A stretch of 51,401 nt of DNA, taken from assembly GCA_018303925.1 (NCBI GenBank), contig JAGVXF010000011.1:10563-61963 (forward strand). Direction: 5' to 3'. This document shows positions 43,069-50,512 of the stretch, in pieces. The notes below the pieces were generated by a model that had not been told where the DNA came from, did no database searches, and saw nothing but the letters and a program-made list of their open reading frames with translations. Numbering within the stretch: the stretch's first letter is position 1; every line of letters begins with the position of its first letter. This DNA is from Candidatus Pacearchaeota archaeon (GTDB taxonomy: Archaea; Nanobdellota; Nanobdellia; Pacearchaeales; GW2011-AR1). The translations under genes and the position numbers were made by a program.

Positions 43069-43560
43069 ATGTTAAAGATTATAATAGGCAACATAAATAA
43101 AAAGGCACAGTCAGAACTTGCGGGATTTGGGATAATCGTAATTATAGTTGCAATTCTTATTCTTGTTTTTGTATCTTTTAGCTTAAACAATCCTTCTAAT
43201 GAAAACATTAAAAGCTACAAAACAGAATCGTTTGTCCAATCTATGATTCAGTACACAACAACTTGCGAAATAAATGGCCACTATACATCCTTTCTGGACC
43301 TGCCAAAAATATGCAATGAAAACAAGATTTGCTCTAATGGGAAAGATTCATGTGAAGTTTTGAATTCAACCTCAAAAGAAATTGTGGGCAATTCATGGAA
43401 AGTGGGACCTGACTTTCCCGTTAAAGGCTATGAGTTTTCCCTACTTTACGGAGGAAAGAATTTTGTGAACTTTAAAGAAGGAAATAAAACAGGAGAGAAC
43501 AGGGGCTCAAAACAGGTCTTTAGCGGGGGGCTTGAAATAGAGTTTAAGGGGTATTATTAA
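43069..43560 (+). CDS. Pilin-like protein, 163 aa
   Basis: The N-terminus is NINKKAQSELAGFGIIVIIV: KKAQSELAG before a hydrophobic helix at about residues 18-37. The Gln-Ser-Glu after the cut site is close to the QxE pattern of canonical archaeal pilins, making this the most pilin-like of the five. The ectodomain is short and has paired Cys (TTCEINGHY, KICNENKICSNGKDSC). It closes the plus-strand cluster; the stop is adjacent to the stop of a convergent MazF-like gene. Confidence 0.68.
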   Translation: MLKIIIGNINKKAQSELAGFGIIVIIVAILILVFVSFSLNNPSNENIKSYKTESFVQSMIQYTTTCEINGHYTSFLDLPKICNENKICSNGKDSCEVLNSTSKEIVGNSWKVGPDFPVKGYEFSLLYGGKNFVNFKEGNKTGENRGSKQVFSGGLEIEFKGYY

Positions 43561-43908
43561 TCATCCACAAATTATTTCGCAAATCTTTTCCTCAACCTCT
43601 TTAATTTTTTTTTCAGAAACTTTTCCTGCATAGTACAGGATAAGAGATTTTCTGATAGTAAATATTATTGAAGGTTTTATGAAACTTTCTCTTTTTAATC
43701 CCCCTTCTGAAAAATCATTTATTCCCAAGTTGATTTGATAAGGGTCAGAAATGTGACTTTTTGAGGTTATTTGACAAAGAATCAAATCTTCCCCTTTTAA
43801 ATTTGCAATGACAACCGCAGGCCTTTTTATCGAAGATTTTAAATTGGAAAACGGAAAATGAGAAATAATAACTTCCCCCTTATGATATTCTTTTTTCATT
43901 TTAGACAT
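43561..43908 (-). CDS. PemK/MazF-type toxin
   Basis: The ATG at 43908 is chosen; an upstream frame extension overlaps the antitoxin. The protein starts SKMKKEYHKGEVIISHFPFS, with the KGEVI...FPF segment typical of the MazF SH3-like barrel. RPAVVIANLKGEDLILCQIT contains the conserved R-P-x-V-V strand. FIKPSIIFTIRK matches the S-x-x-x-x-P region. These toxins cut mRNA. The acidic antitoxin gene precedes it by 13 bases on the same strand. It lies directly after the pilin-like cluster. Confidence 0.85.
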   Translation of the reverse strand: MSKMKKEYHKGEVIISHFPFSNLKSSIKRPAVVIANLKGEDLILCQITSKSHISDPYQINLGINDFSEGGLKRESFIKPSIIFTIRKSLILYYAGKVSEKKIKEVEEKICEIICG

Positions 43909-43921
43909 TTTAAAATAAATT

Positions 43922-44125
43922 TTATAAGTCTTTCCATGCAAGATTATCTTCTTTACTTAGCCAATTTCTGGCTAATAAATCTTCATCTGCATAGTAATCA
44001 ATACTCTCCAACTCTTTAATTCTTTTTGAAATTATTTCCCTTACAAAAGAGCTCCATTTGATATCGGAAAACTTTTTCATTTTATTATAAACTTCTTCGT
44101 CTATTGAAAGGGTAATGTTTGTCAT
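43922..44125 (-). CDS. Antitoxin partner of the MazF-type toxin
   Basis: The 67-residue protein reads NITLSIDEEVYNKMKKFSD at the start, a short strand and helix, then WSSFVREIISKRIKELES, which fits an RHH or VapB-type DNA-binding fold. The acidic tail (DYYADEDLLARNWLSKEDN) would contact the toxin. It is placed directly upstream of the MazF-like gene, so it forms the antitoxin of a type II pair and probably represses their shared promoter. Confidence 0.75.
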   Translation of the reverse strand: MTNITLSIDEEVYNKMKKFSDIKWSSFVREIISKRIKELESIDYYADEDLLARNWLSKEDNLAWKDL

Positions 44126-44170
44126 AGGGCTTTAAGTGGCATCACTTATTTAAACCTTTTGTTTTTTTTG

Positions 44171-44512
44171 TTAAATCTTAAGTTTTATCACAATTTCATT
44201 AACAACAATTTTAGGTCTGTGCCTTATTCTTCCGTTTACTTTTTCCTTTATTAACTCTATAAAACCAAATCTTTCAAGGAGTTTTATGTCATCAGTTAGA
44301 GCCTTAAAAGGGCGACCTAAAAGCTTTGAAAGGTTATAAATTGAAGAGGGGTTCTTGTATTTTATAGTGTCAAGAACTTTTGCTTTTTCTTTTGAAAGTA
44401 TTTGCCTTAATGAAGAAAGCCCGTCAAAGTCGTACTTTTCTTTTCCCTTAAGGAATTTGAAAGTTCCCCCTGATTCTCTTATTGAAACTTCTCTTATTTT
44501 TGTCTTTGCCAT
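44171..44512 (-). CDS. Winged-helix transcriptional regulator (HVO_A0114-like)
   Basis: The 113-residue protein has a beta-like start (IRESGGTFKFLKGKEKYDF) and then a winged helix: LSKEKAKVLDTIKYKNPSSIYNLSKLLGR contains the first helices, ALTDDIKLLERFGFIEL the recognition helix and start of the wing. Proteins of this type are common regulators in archaea, sometimes beside toxin genes. It sits between two toxin-antitoxin modules on the same strand without an obvious target. It may be an orphan antitoxin-like regulator. Confidence 0.72.
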   Translation of the reverse strand: MAKTKIREVSIRESGGTFKFLKGKEKYDFDGLSSLRQILSKEKAKVLDTIKYKNPSSIYNLSKLLGRPFKALTDDIKLLERFGFIELIKEKVNGRIRHRPKIVVNEIVIKLKI

Positions 44513-44543
44513 TTTTAATATTCAGGACCATCAGAACCCTAAA

Positions 44544-44885
44544 CTATTTTTTTCCATTTAGAATTTCTTTTATTTGCTTTTTCAAAATGGGAATATCTTT
44601 TTTTACTATATTCCAAACAATTCCCAAATCCACATTAAAGTATGCATGAATTATCCTATCTCTTGTTCCGGATATTTTCGCCCATTCAACTTTCGGATAT
44701 CTTTTTTTTATCTCTTTTGAAACATTTTTTGCTGCTTCACCAATTATTTCAAGCCTTCTTATAATTGCATCCTTAATATCTTTATTCTTCCTAAATTCTT
44801 CTTCATATAAATTTGATAATGAGCCCTCTATATCATTTATCGCATCAAGGATGTGCTTTAAGTAAGGAATATCTTGGTATTTCAT
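44544..44885 (-). CDS. hepT: HepT-type HEPN toxin
   Basis: The 113-residue protein is all helical and contains DAIIRRLEIIGEAAKNVSKE and RDRIIHAYFNVD, the latter giving the R-x4-H-x-Y motif. HEPN toxins of this type cut RNA unless AMPylated on the Tyr by MntA. The ATG overlaps the stop of the upstream mntA in an ATGA arrangement, giving tight coupling. Unlike the paralogous pair at 40644-41270, this toxin frame is intact. Confidence 0.88.
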   Translation of the reverse strand: MKYQDIPYLKHILDAINDIEGSLSNLYEEEFRKNKDIKDAIIRRLEIIGEAAKNVSKEIKKRYPKVEWAKISGTRDRIIHAYFNVDLGIVWNIVKKDIPILKKQIKEILNGKK

Positions 44886-45172
44886 ATTATCCTTATCTCA
44901 TCTCCCAAAATATACTTTTTCAGGTAAGGATGAACAGACCTATATGTCAGCAAATCCACTTTTTTTCCCAACCTTTTCTCAAGTTCTAAAATTACCCCAA
45001 AAAATGCAATTCCCATGTCTTTAGGAGGCTCTATAATTATATCAACATCACTTCCTCTTTTTTGCTCCCCCCTTGCATAAGAGCCAAAAATCCCCGCTTT
45101 TTTGATATTGTTTTTTCTAAGTATAGGAACAATTCTCTTCTTTATTTCATTAATTTCTTTTTCTTTTCTCAT
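44882..45172 (-). CDS. mntA: MntA-type nucleotidyltransferase antitoxin
   Basis: The 96-residue protein contains GIFGSYARGEQKRGSDVDII with the GS...D-x-D motif of minimal nucleotidyltransferases. It is paired with the HepT gene through a four-base overlap. It shares the start and active-site pattern (NIKKAGIFGSYARGE) with the MntA at 40977-41270, so the two pairs are probably paralogs. It lies upstream of and divergent from the S-layer gene, across the 508-base regulatory region. Confidence 0.88.
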   Translation of the reverse strand: MRKEKEINEIKKRIVPILRKNNIKKAGIFGSYARGEQKRGSDVDIIIEPPKDMGIAFFGVILELEKRLGKKVDLLTYRSVHPYLKKYILGDEIRII

Positions 45173-45422
45173 GCCGAAGTGAGTTTTTTAAAAGTTAAAA
45201 ATGTTTGTCTTTTAGTTTTTCTATCCAATTTTGTTAATTTTCCCCAAACTTAATTTAGCACTTTTAACCCCGAATTTATGAATTTGACACCCGCATTTAT
45301 GAATATCTATTATTTTTGAATATATATAGTTTTGGATTTTTTCTCCAATCCCGTTTTTATGTAACTTTTATAAAAGGACAGCGTAAGGTTTTTAAATAAA
45401 ACCTTAAAAAATAGGGGTCTTT
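45173..45422 (+). promoter_or_regulatory. S-layer upstream region: tandem operator-like repeats and multiple TATA boxes
   Basis: Two direct copies of CCCG(A/C)ATTTATGAAT lie at 45269-45283 and 45290-45304, spaced exactly 21 bases, two helical turns, so a dimeric regulator could bind one face. Downstream are three TATA-like boxes: GAATATATATAG near 45318-45330, CTTTTATAAAAGG at 45365-45377, and TTTTTAAATAAAA at 45390-45402, the last set inside the inverted repeat AAGGTTTT/AAAACCTT. The 3'-most box predicts a start near 45422. Such stacking of promoters fits a very highly expressed gene. Confidence 0.55.
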
Positions 45423-45680
45423 ATGCCAAAACCGAAAGTTTTGTTCCAAAGCTTTTTAAAGAAAAATCGGCTTTCCATGTTACACTCAATTGAGGGTGGT
45501 CTTATAGGGGATAAGCCAAAGCATACGCGAAAAGACGAATGCACGGCATACCTATAAGTTAAGCTAAAGAGTTCCCCTATAGCTTTTTAGCGAAAACTTC
45601 GGGCCGCTTCGCGGCTTAAAAAGAGGGTGAGGAAAATCACCTTCCAATAGAGGTACAAAGGAGGACAAAAAAACGAAAAA
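45411..45680 (+). ncRNA. Structured leader RNA of the S-layer gene
   Basis: Several stems can be read by eye. TATAGGGGA (45503-45511) pairs with TCCCCTATA (45573-45581). CTTTTTA (45583-45589) pairs with TAAAAAG (45617-45623). GCCGC (45603-45607) pairs with GCGGC (45611-45615) around TTC. GGTGA (45626-45630) pairs with TCACC (45637-45641) around GGAAAA. AAAAC (45428-45432) pairs with GTTTT (45438-45442) around CGAAA. A second ATAGGGG at 45411-45417 could compete for CCCCTAT at 45574-45580. A GGAGG at 45660-45664 precedes the S-layer ATG by 16 bases. Confidence 0.55.
45423..45557 (+). CDS. Possible leader-encoded ORF, 44 aa
   Basis: The ATG at 45423 opens a 44-codon frame starting MPKPKVLFQSFLKK and ending KDECTAYL, 123 bases before the S-layer gene. 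The strongest TATA box predicts transcription starting at almost this position, so it would be a leaderless ORF on the S-layer mRNA. The product is basic and has no family. The same bases take part in the RNA stems of the leader, so the frame may be fortuitous. Confidence 0.35.
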   Translation: MPKPKVLFQSFLKKNRLSMLHSIEGGLIGDKPKHTRKDECTAYL

Positions 45681-48167
45681 ATGAAATTTAATTTCAAAAA
45701 AATATCAGCGGTTCTTAGCTCAGTTATAATGACTGGTGCTACTTTAGGATTTGCTGCTGCTGCTAACTTTCCGGCTCCATTTGTAACAAGCGGAGTAGGA
45801 AATGTTGCTATTGTTTACGGTACTGGCGCAGGAATTTCTGCTTTGGACCAAGTTCAGGCAGGAAACATCCAGACAGCTTTGTCTAGCTATGTTACTGGTG
45901 GAACAACAACGATTGATGGAGAGTCTTTCAAATTTGAGAAAACTTCAACCAAATTTCACTTAGGTGATAATATAACGGGGGTTGTTTCTTCAAGCTTGGA
46001 TGATGATGAGTTACCAACTCTTTTGGCGAGTGGAAAATACATCGATGATGATAATGATGAGATTGATTATTCTCAAAAAATTGACATTGGTGCTGCCAAT
46101 CAATTAAGCATGTTTGAAAACAATGACTATGTAGCAGATCAGCCAACTGTTGGATTTATGATTCCTTCAAGCCAAAATGTATTAACTTACACTTTGACTT
46201 TTGAAGATTCACTTTTGATAACAGATATGCCTACAACCGATTTACCTTTAATGGGTAAAAGTTATTATGTATTGTCAAACACTTCAACAACATTAACGTT
46301 GTTGGATTCTGCTGCCTCTACAACTATTGTTGCGGGGGAAACAAAAACATTGACAGTGGGTTCTAAAACCTATACTGTTAGTGCAAGTATTTTTGACACT
46401 GCAAATAGCAAGGTTAAACTGGAAATAAATGGAGAAACTACAAATCTATTAGCAGCTACAGAAACTCAAAAACTTTCTGATGGCGCTTACGTAGGAGTTA
46501 AAGAAGTAGTTGTTCAAAATTTCCAGGGAGGGCAAAACCAAGTAGAATTTAGCATTGGTAGTGGTAAATTAAAAATTACAGATAGTTCAGATGTACAAAT
46601 CAACGATGAATCAATTTCGGGTTTGGTGGGTACAATCACTGACTCTGCTAACGTAATTACCAGTATTGCTCTTGCTTGGGCTGCAGATGAAGATTTATTC
46701 ATCGCAGAAGACAACGCAATAACTATGCCCGGATTCGGGGCAGTTAGTTTATCTTATGGAGGGTTAACTTATCCTTTTGAAGAGATTGTTCAAGTTCAAC
46801 AAGGTGGAGACACTTATGCTACACTTGAGAATTTCCCATTGAAAGATGGTCCAGTGGATATTAATATCCTATATGGAGATAGCGTAAGCTTCACAGGAAT
46901 TGGTAAAGACTCAGACAATTTACTGTTGGTTAGGCCCCCTTCAGATGAGGGAGTAACTACAGGAAACGCAACTAAATTTGACCAGGATGAGCATGATTAT
47001 ATGGTTGTTTCATGGAGTGATGGCAGTGATGCTGAATCATATCTAGTAAGATTTAACAATTTCGTCTTGGATGGTTCAACCAACGAGACAGATATTCAAT
47101 ATTACTCAGATGGTGGTTGGGTAACTAAGAAGGCCGGAGCTAAAGACTCTGACACGGTTACCTTAGGTAATGCTGACATACAAATACATAATATTACCAG
47201 AACACAACATTCTGTTGATATAATGAACAATTCAGCAAATACAAACTTCAACAAACTTTATTCAAAAGAAGGATTGACAGTTTGGTTGCCTTGGCAGAAT
47301 ACTACTGCTGTAACACAAACTAATGGTACAGGTTATGCCACACACGCTGCGGCGTGTACTGCATTTAATGCAGCTAAACTTTGGAGTGTTGGGGAAGTTT
47401 ATACAGGAACTGTAACTTTCAATTTAAGTGCTGCTGTAACTAGTGCCGGAGTAGTTGGAACAGCTTCCAATTGTACGACTTCTGTAGTTCTACAAACTAA
47501 AGAAGAGGATGAGAACGGAAACAAAGGAAGTTCAACATCTCCTGGAGACACAGTTAATGTGACTCTTGGATGGGATAGTTCAACAACTCCAGAAGTGGAG
47601 GTAAGTAGTGTTGCTACAAGTAACGCAGATGCTACATCTACTGAGATATTAGAAACAGACGTATGGAGAGACTTCACTTACTCTGCTCTTGCTACTGAAA
47701 TCTTGTATGACAAGCCAACTTCAGGACAGGACAGTGTGAAGTTGATATATCACGGCGACGAAGTTGCTGCTGATGTATTCATCTCAGAAGCTGATGCTGT
47801 AATCTCAAGTGGAGGTGCTCTTGGCGATGTTCTAGTAACAGACGCTGAGGTAGCTAGTGTTTCAGGCAAAAACTTAGTGATTGTTGGTGGTAGTTGTATT
47901 AACTCAGCTGCTGCTAGCGCATTGGGTCTTGCTGGGCACACATGTAGTGAAGCATTCACTGCTGCTACTGGTGTTGGTGCAGGAGAATTCCTTATTAAAG
48001 GAGTTCAAAATTCTGCTCTGGCTCCGGGTAAGCTAGCACTTGTTGTTGCTGGTTACGAAGCTGCTGATACAGTTAACGCTGCAACTTACTTGACTATGAA
48101 GCCAGTTGATACTTCAAAGACTTACATAGGAACTTCTTCAACAGAAGCTACTTTACAGGTTGCTTAA
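45681..48167 (+). CDS. S-layer protein
   Basis: The 828-residue protein has a signal peptide (about 1-27) and begins its mature part with NFPAPFVTSGVGNVAIVYGT and then VQAGNIQTAL, characteristic of the S_layer_N domain of Methanococcus-type and DPANN S-layer proteins. The middle is beta-rich and Thr/Ser/Asp-rich with many N-x-S/T sequons. The end, GKNLVIVGGSCINSAA and LALVVAGYEAADTVNAA, matches S_layer_C. It should form the outer lattice of the cell. Base use is less A-biased than in neighbours, typical of a highly expressed gene. A long structured leader precedes it. Confidence 0.9.
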   Translation: MKFNFKKISAVLSSVIMTGATLGFAAAANFPAPFVTSGVGNVAIVYGTGAGISALDQVQAGNIQTALSSYVTGGTTTIDGESFKFEKTSTKFHLGDNITGVVSSSLDDDELPTLLASGKYIDDDNDEIDYSQKIDIGAANQLSMFENNDYVADQPTVGFMIPSSQNVLTYTLTFEDSLLITDMPTTDLPLMGKSYYVLSNTSTTLTLLDSAASTTIVAGETKTLTVGSKTYTVSASIFDTANSKVKLEINGETTNLLAATETQKLSDGAYVGVKEVVVQNFQGGQNQVEFSIGSGKLKITDSSDVQINDESISGLVGTITDSANVITSIALAWAADEDLFIAEDNAITMPGFGAVSLSYGGLTYPFEEIVQVQQGGDTYATLENFPLKDGPVDINILYGDSVSFTGIGKDSDNLLLVRPPSDEGVTTGNATKFDQDEHDYMVVSWSDGSDAESYLVRFNNFVLDGSTNETDIQYYSDGGWVTKKAGAKDSDTVTLGNADIQIHNITRTQHSVDIMNNSANTNFNKLYSKEGLTVWLPWQNTTAVTQTNGTGYATHAAACTAFNAAKLWSVGEVYTGTVTFNLSAAVTSAGVVGTASNCTTSVVLQTKEEDENGNKGSSTSPGDTVNVTLGWDSSTTPEVEVSSVATSNADATSTEILETDVWRDFTYSALATEILYDKPTSGQDSVKLIYHGDEVAADVFISEADAVISSGGALGDVLVTDAEVASVSGKNLVIVGGSCINSAAASALGLAGHTCSEAFTAATGVGAGEFLIKGVQNSALAPGKLALVVAGYEAADTVNAATYLTMKPVDTSKTYIGTSSTEATLQVA

Positions 48168-48177
48168 AACCAAAAAT

Positions 48178-48207
48178 TTATTTATTTTTTTTCTTTTTCT
48201 TTTTTTT
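48178..48207 (+). terminator. T-rich terminator after the S-layer gene
   Basis: A run of about 30 bases with four T tracts (TTTATTTTTTTTCTTTTTC and then eight T) lies ten bases after the stop. Archaeal RNA polymerase terminates at T tracts without needing a hairpin, so this is a likely strong terminator for the S-layer transcript. Confidence 0.65.
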
Positions 48208-48301
48208 AACTTCCTGGCGGGAGCCTTGCTTCATAAATTGAGAAAATCTGTTTAAAAAGTAAAACCAAAAGAGATAAATAACTTGTATTTTATTCTTTTA
48301 T

Positions 48302-48430
48302 ATGGAAAAAGAAAATTGTCGAAAAATGATTGAACAATATGGTAAATTTTTGCATGAAGTACAAAAACTCAAAATGAGCGAAATCTGGGATAATAAATAT
48401 GACGAAATTTGGAACAAATTTAGGAATTAA
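48302..48430 (+). CDS. Small protein, 42 aa
   Basis: A 42-codon frame begins MEKENCRKMIEQYGKFLHEV and ends DEIWNKFRN. It is charged and helical with aromatic residues at regular spacing. A TATA-like GATAAATAAC lies about 25-30 bases before the ATG, so it has its own promoter in the 308-base gap after the S-layer gene. The family is not recognised. Confidence 0.45.
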   Translation: MEKENCRKMIEQYGKFLHEVQKLKMSEIWDNKYDEIWNKFRN

Positions 48431-48475
48431 TTTCCTACCATAACCCTTTTATATTCTATTTTATAAGTTAATTTC

Positions 48476-49069
48476 ATGATAAAAAGAATTGAAACTAAAG
48501 GCGAAAAAGAAAAAAAATCAAGAAGAAATAGGTGGATACTTGCGGGAATTTTAGTTTTTATAATGATTGGCTCAACATTCGGGATAGTCTTTCAGAATTT
48601 CTCCGGTTCGGGTTCAGGAGGAGGGGGAGAGAGCATAAACTATAATGGGTACACGTTTTTCATAGTGAATGGTTATTATAACCTCCAGACAGGAGACGCA
48701 AACCTTTACTTTTCACTAAATCCCCTGAATGTTGACTCCATTATTAAAACGGTTGAAACAAACAAAACGCTTTCGGATTATATAGGAAAAGTCATTTATG
48801 TTTCTTCTTCTGATTATAACTCTTATGGGGAAATTTATTCAAATCTTGGAAGTTTTGCGCAAAGAATTCAGGAAGCATGCATTGAAGGAGAAGAGTGCCT
48901 TGATTTAAGTCTTCCAATTAAAACCTGTCTGGATAAGACAATAGTAATACGGTCCGCAGACCAAAATAAGATATATGAAAAAGAGAACTGCGTTTACATT
49001 GAAGGAAAAGAGAATGACTTATTGGGCCTTACTGATGAATTCATCTTAAGGATATTCGGCATAAAATAA
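48476..49069 (+). CDS. Membrane-anchored extracellular protein, 197 aa
   Basis: A basic N-terminus (KGEKEKKSRRNRW) is followed by one membrane helix (about residues 20-40), a Gly/Ser linker (SGSGSGGGG), then a domain starting SINYNGYTFFIVNGYYN. Two Cys pairs are visible (EACIEGEEC, KTCLDKT...NCVYIEG). The domain ends near LGLTDEFILRIFGIK. It shares this layout, including a Y-x-G-x-x-F strand and a late C-x-x-I-x-G segment, with the gene at 49308, so the two are likely distant paralogs. Function unknown; probably in the periplasm-like space under the S-layer. Confidence 0.7.
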   Translation: MIKRIETKGEKEKKSRRNRWILAGILVFIMIGSTFGIVFQNFSGSGSGGGGESINYNGYTFFIVNGYYNLQTGDANLYFSLNPLNVDSIIKTVETNKTLSDYIGKVIYVSSSDYNSYGEIYSNLGSFAQRIQEACIEGEECLDLSLPIKTCLDKTIVIRSADQNKIYEKENCVYIEGKENDLLGLTDEFILRIFGIK

Positions 49070-49307
49070 GCGGATTATATGCTAATAAATCACATTTGAA
49101 AATATAAAAAATATGAATTTAAGTTATTAATTAAAAAATATATAATCAGTGCGTTTCATTAAATATAATTAGAATCATTGCAAATTAAATTACCGGCATT
49201 ATTTATTTAAACTAAACAATATCTCTAGTTTACAATGTCGCATGAGTGTGGATTAAATCACTAAACTAATGAACAAACCTTATAAATAAAAAAATGCTTA
49301 AATAAAA
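49070..49307. other. AT-rich intergenic region
   Basis: This 238-base region contains TATA-like tracts (AATATAAAAAATATG near 49100, CCTTATAAATAA near 49278) and no convincing ORF or stem. The second box is about 25-30 bases before the ATG at 49308 and likely drives that gene. Confidence 0.4.
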
Positions 49308-49958
49308 ATGGCAAAAAAAGACGAAAAAAATGAAGAGGAAAGAGAAGTTCACACCCTCAAAAAAGAGGAGATTGAAAACCAAAATAAAATAATAAAAGCA
49401 GTTTTCATAATTTCTATAGCGGTAATTGTTTTGTTCGCAATTAGTTCTCTTATTTTTTCAGGCATGAATAAATTTGATTATAAAGGAATAAAGTTTCAGA
49501 CCGAAAAAGTGGGAAGCATTACTTTTTATGATACCCTTACTCTTGCAAATTCGAGCACAGGCGAGCCCTTTGGATTCAGAATAAGAACAAAACCGTCAGA
49601 CTTAAAGGGAATTCCTTTTGAAAATGTTGAAGGTTTAAGACTTATGAAAGTAAACATTATCTCATCAGAAAACCATACTTTTAACTGTGGCTTTGGAGCA
49701 ATGCCAATTACTAACCTACAAATACTTTTCTCCAATATGGGGACGTCTCTTATCCAGGATAAAAATTCAACATGTGACCCCGAAGGAAAATATAATTATT
49801 TCACATTAAAATACGGAAACGAGACTGCAATAAGGGAAGTAGGAAACAGCTGTTATGATATTGTAATAAAAGGAAATGATAATGAATGTGAGATACTTCC
49901 TGCAACTGAAAAACTTATGGTTGAGTTGTATGCAAGGTACCTTAAAATACAAAATTAA
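49308..49958 (+). CDS. Membrane-anchored extracellular protein, 216 aa
   Basis: The first 28 residues are highly charged (KKDEKNEEEREVHTLKKEE), then one membrane helix spans about 31-51. The outer domain starts MNKFDYKGIKFQTEKVGSIT and includes CGFGAMPITNLQILFSN, an N-x-T sequon (NSTCDPEG), and NSCYDIVIKGNDNEC. It resembles the protein at 48476 in topology and in the Y-x-G-x-x-F and C-Y-x-I-x-x-G parts. No named family is recognised. Together with the preceding gene it makes a conserved-looking pair next to the S-layer gene. Confidence 0.7.
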   Translation: MAKKDEKNEEEREVHTLKKEEIENQNKIIKAVFIISIAVIVLFAISSLIFSGMNKFDYKGIKFQTEKVGSITFYDTLTLANSSTGEPFGFRIRTKPSDLKGIPFENVEGLRLMKVNIISSENHTFNCGFGAMPITNLQILFSNMGTSLIQDKNSTCDPEGKYNYFTLKYGNETAIREVGNSCYDIVIKGNDNECEILPATEKLMVELYARYLKIQN

Positions 49959-50035
49959 AACTTAATAGTAGAGTGTTAATCTAGAAATTATTCACCCTAA
50001 AATTTAAAAATTCTCTCTCATTACCTAAAAACATA

Positions 50036-50512
50036 ATGAACCAGATAATTCTTGCAATAATCCTGACACTCCTTCCTATCGTTGAACTTAGGGGCGGACT
50101 TCCTGTTGCCCTTTTAAGTGCATCAAAAGAGAACATATCTCCTATACTTGTTTTTGCGGTTATTGTTCTTTTTAATATCCTTTTAATATTTGCAATATTT
50201 TTCTTTCTTGATTACTTTCATAAAATATTTCTTAAGTTTGAATTCTACAAAAAATTTTATTCATTCTATTTGACTAAAATGCAAAAAAAAATCGACAAAT
50301 TTGAAAAAGCGCACAACTCCATGGGAATTTTTGCACTCTTTTTGTTTGTTGCAATCCCCCTACCTTTGACAGGCGCTTATAGTGGAGTTTTTTTATCATG
50401 GATTATGGGACTTAAGAGAAAAAAGAGCATTCTTGCAATTTCACTTGGAGTTTTAACTTCGGGAATTATAATTTATATCGGAACAATGGGAATCACTTCT
50501 TTTTTAGGCTAG
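50036..50512 (+). CDS. Small multidrug export-like membrane protein (COG2426)
   Basis: The 158-residue protein has about four membrane helices. It begins LLPIVELRGGLPVAL, which is the hallmark of the COG2426 (sm_multidrug_ex, PF06695) family, and later has FVAIPLPLTGAYSGVFLSW. The family name implies small-molecule export, but direct evidence for its substrate is thin. It is convergent with the archaeosortase-like gene, and the two overlap by 20 bases at their 3' ends. Confidence 0.88.
   Translation: MNQIILAIILTLLPIVELRGGLPVALLSASKENISPILVFAVIVLFNILLIFAIFFFLDYFHKIFLKFEFYKKFYSFYLTKMQKKIDKFEKAHNSMGIFALFLFVAIPLPLTGAYSGVFLSWIMGLKRKKSILAISLGVLTSGIIIYIGTMGITSFLG

Noticed and set aside
45411-45680. 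RNase P RNA-like GAGGAAAATC segment in the S-layer leader
   Set aside because: The other universally conserved regions are absent or in the wrong order; it is better read as a hairpin loop in the leader.
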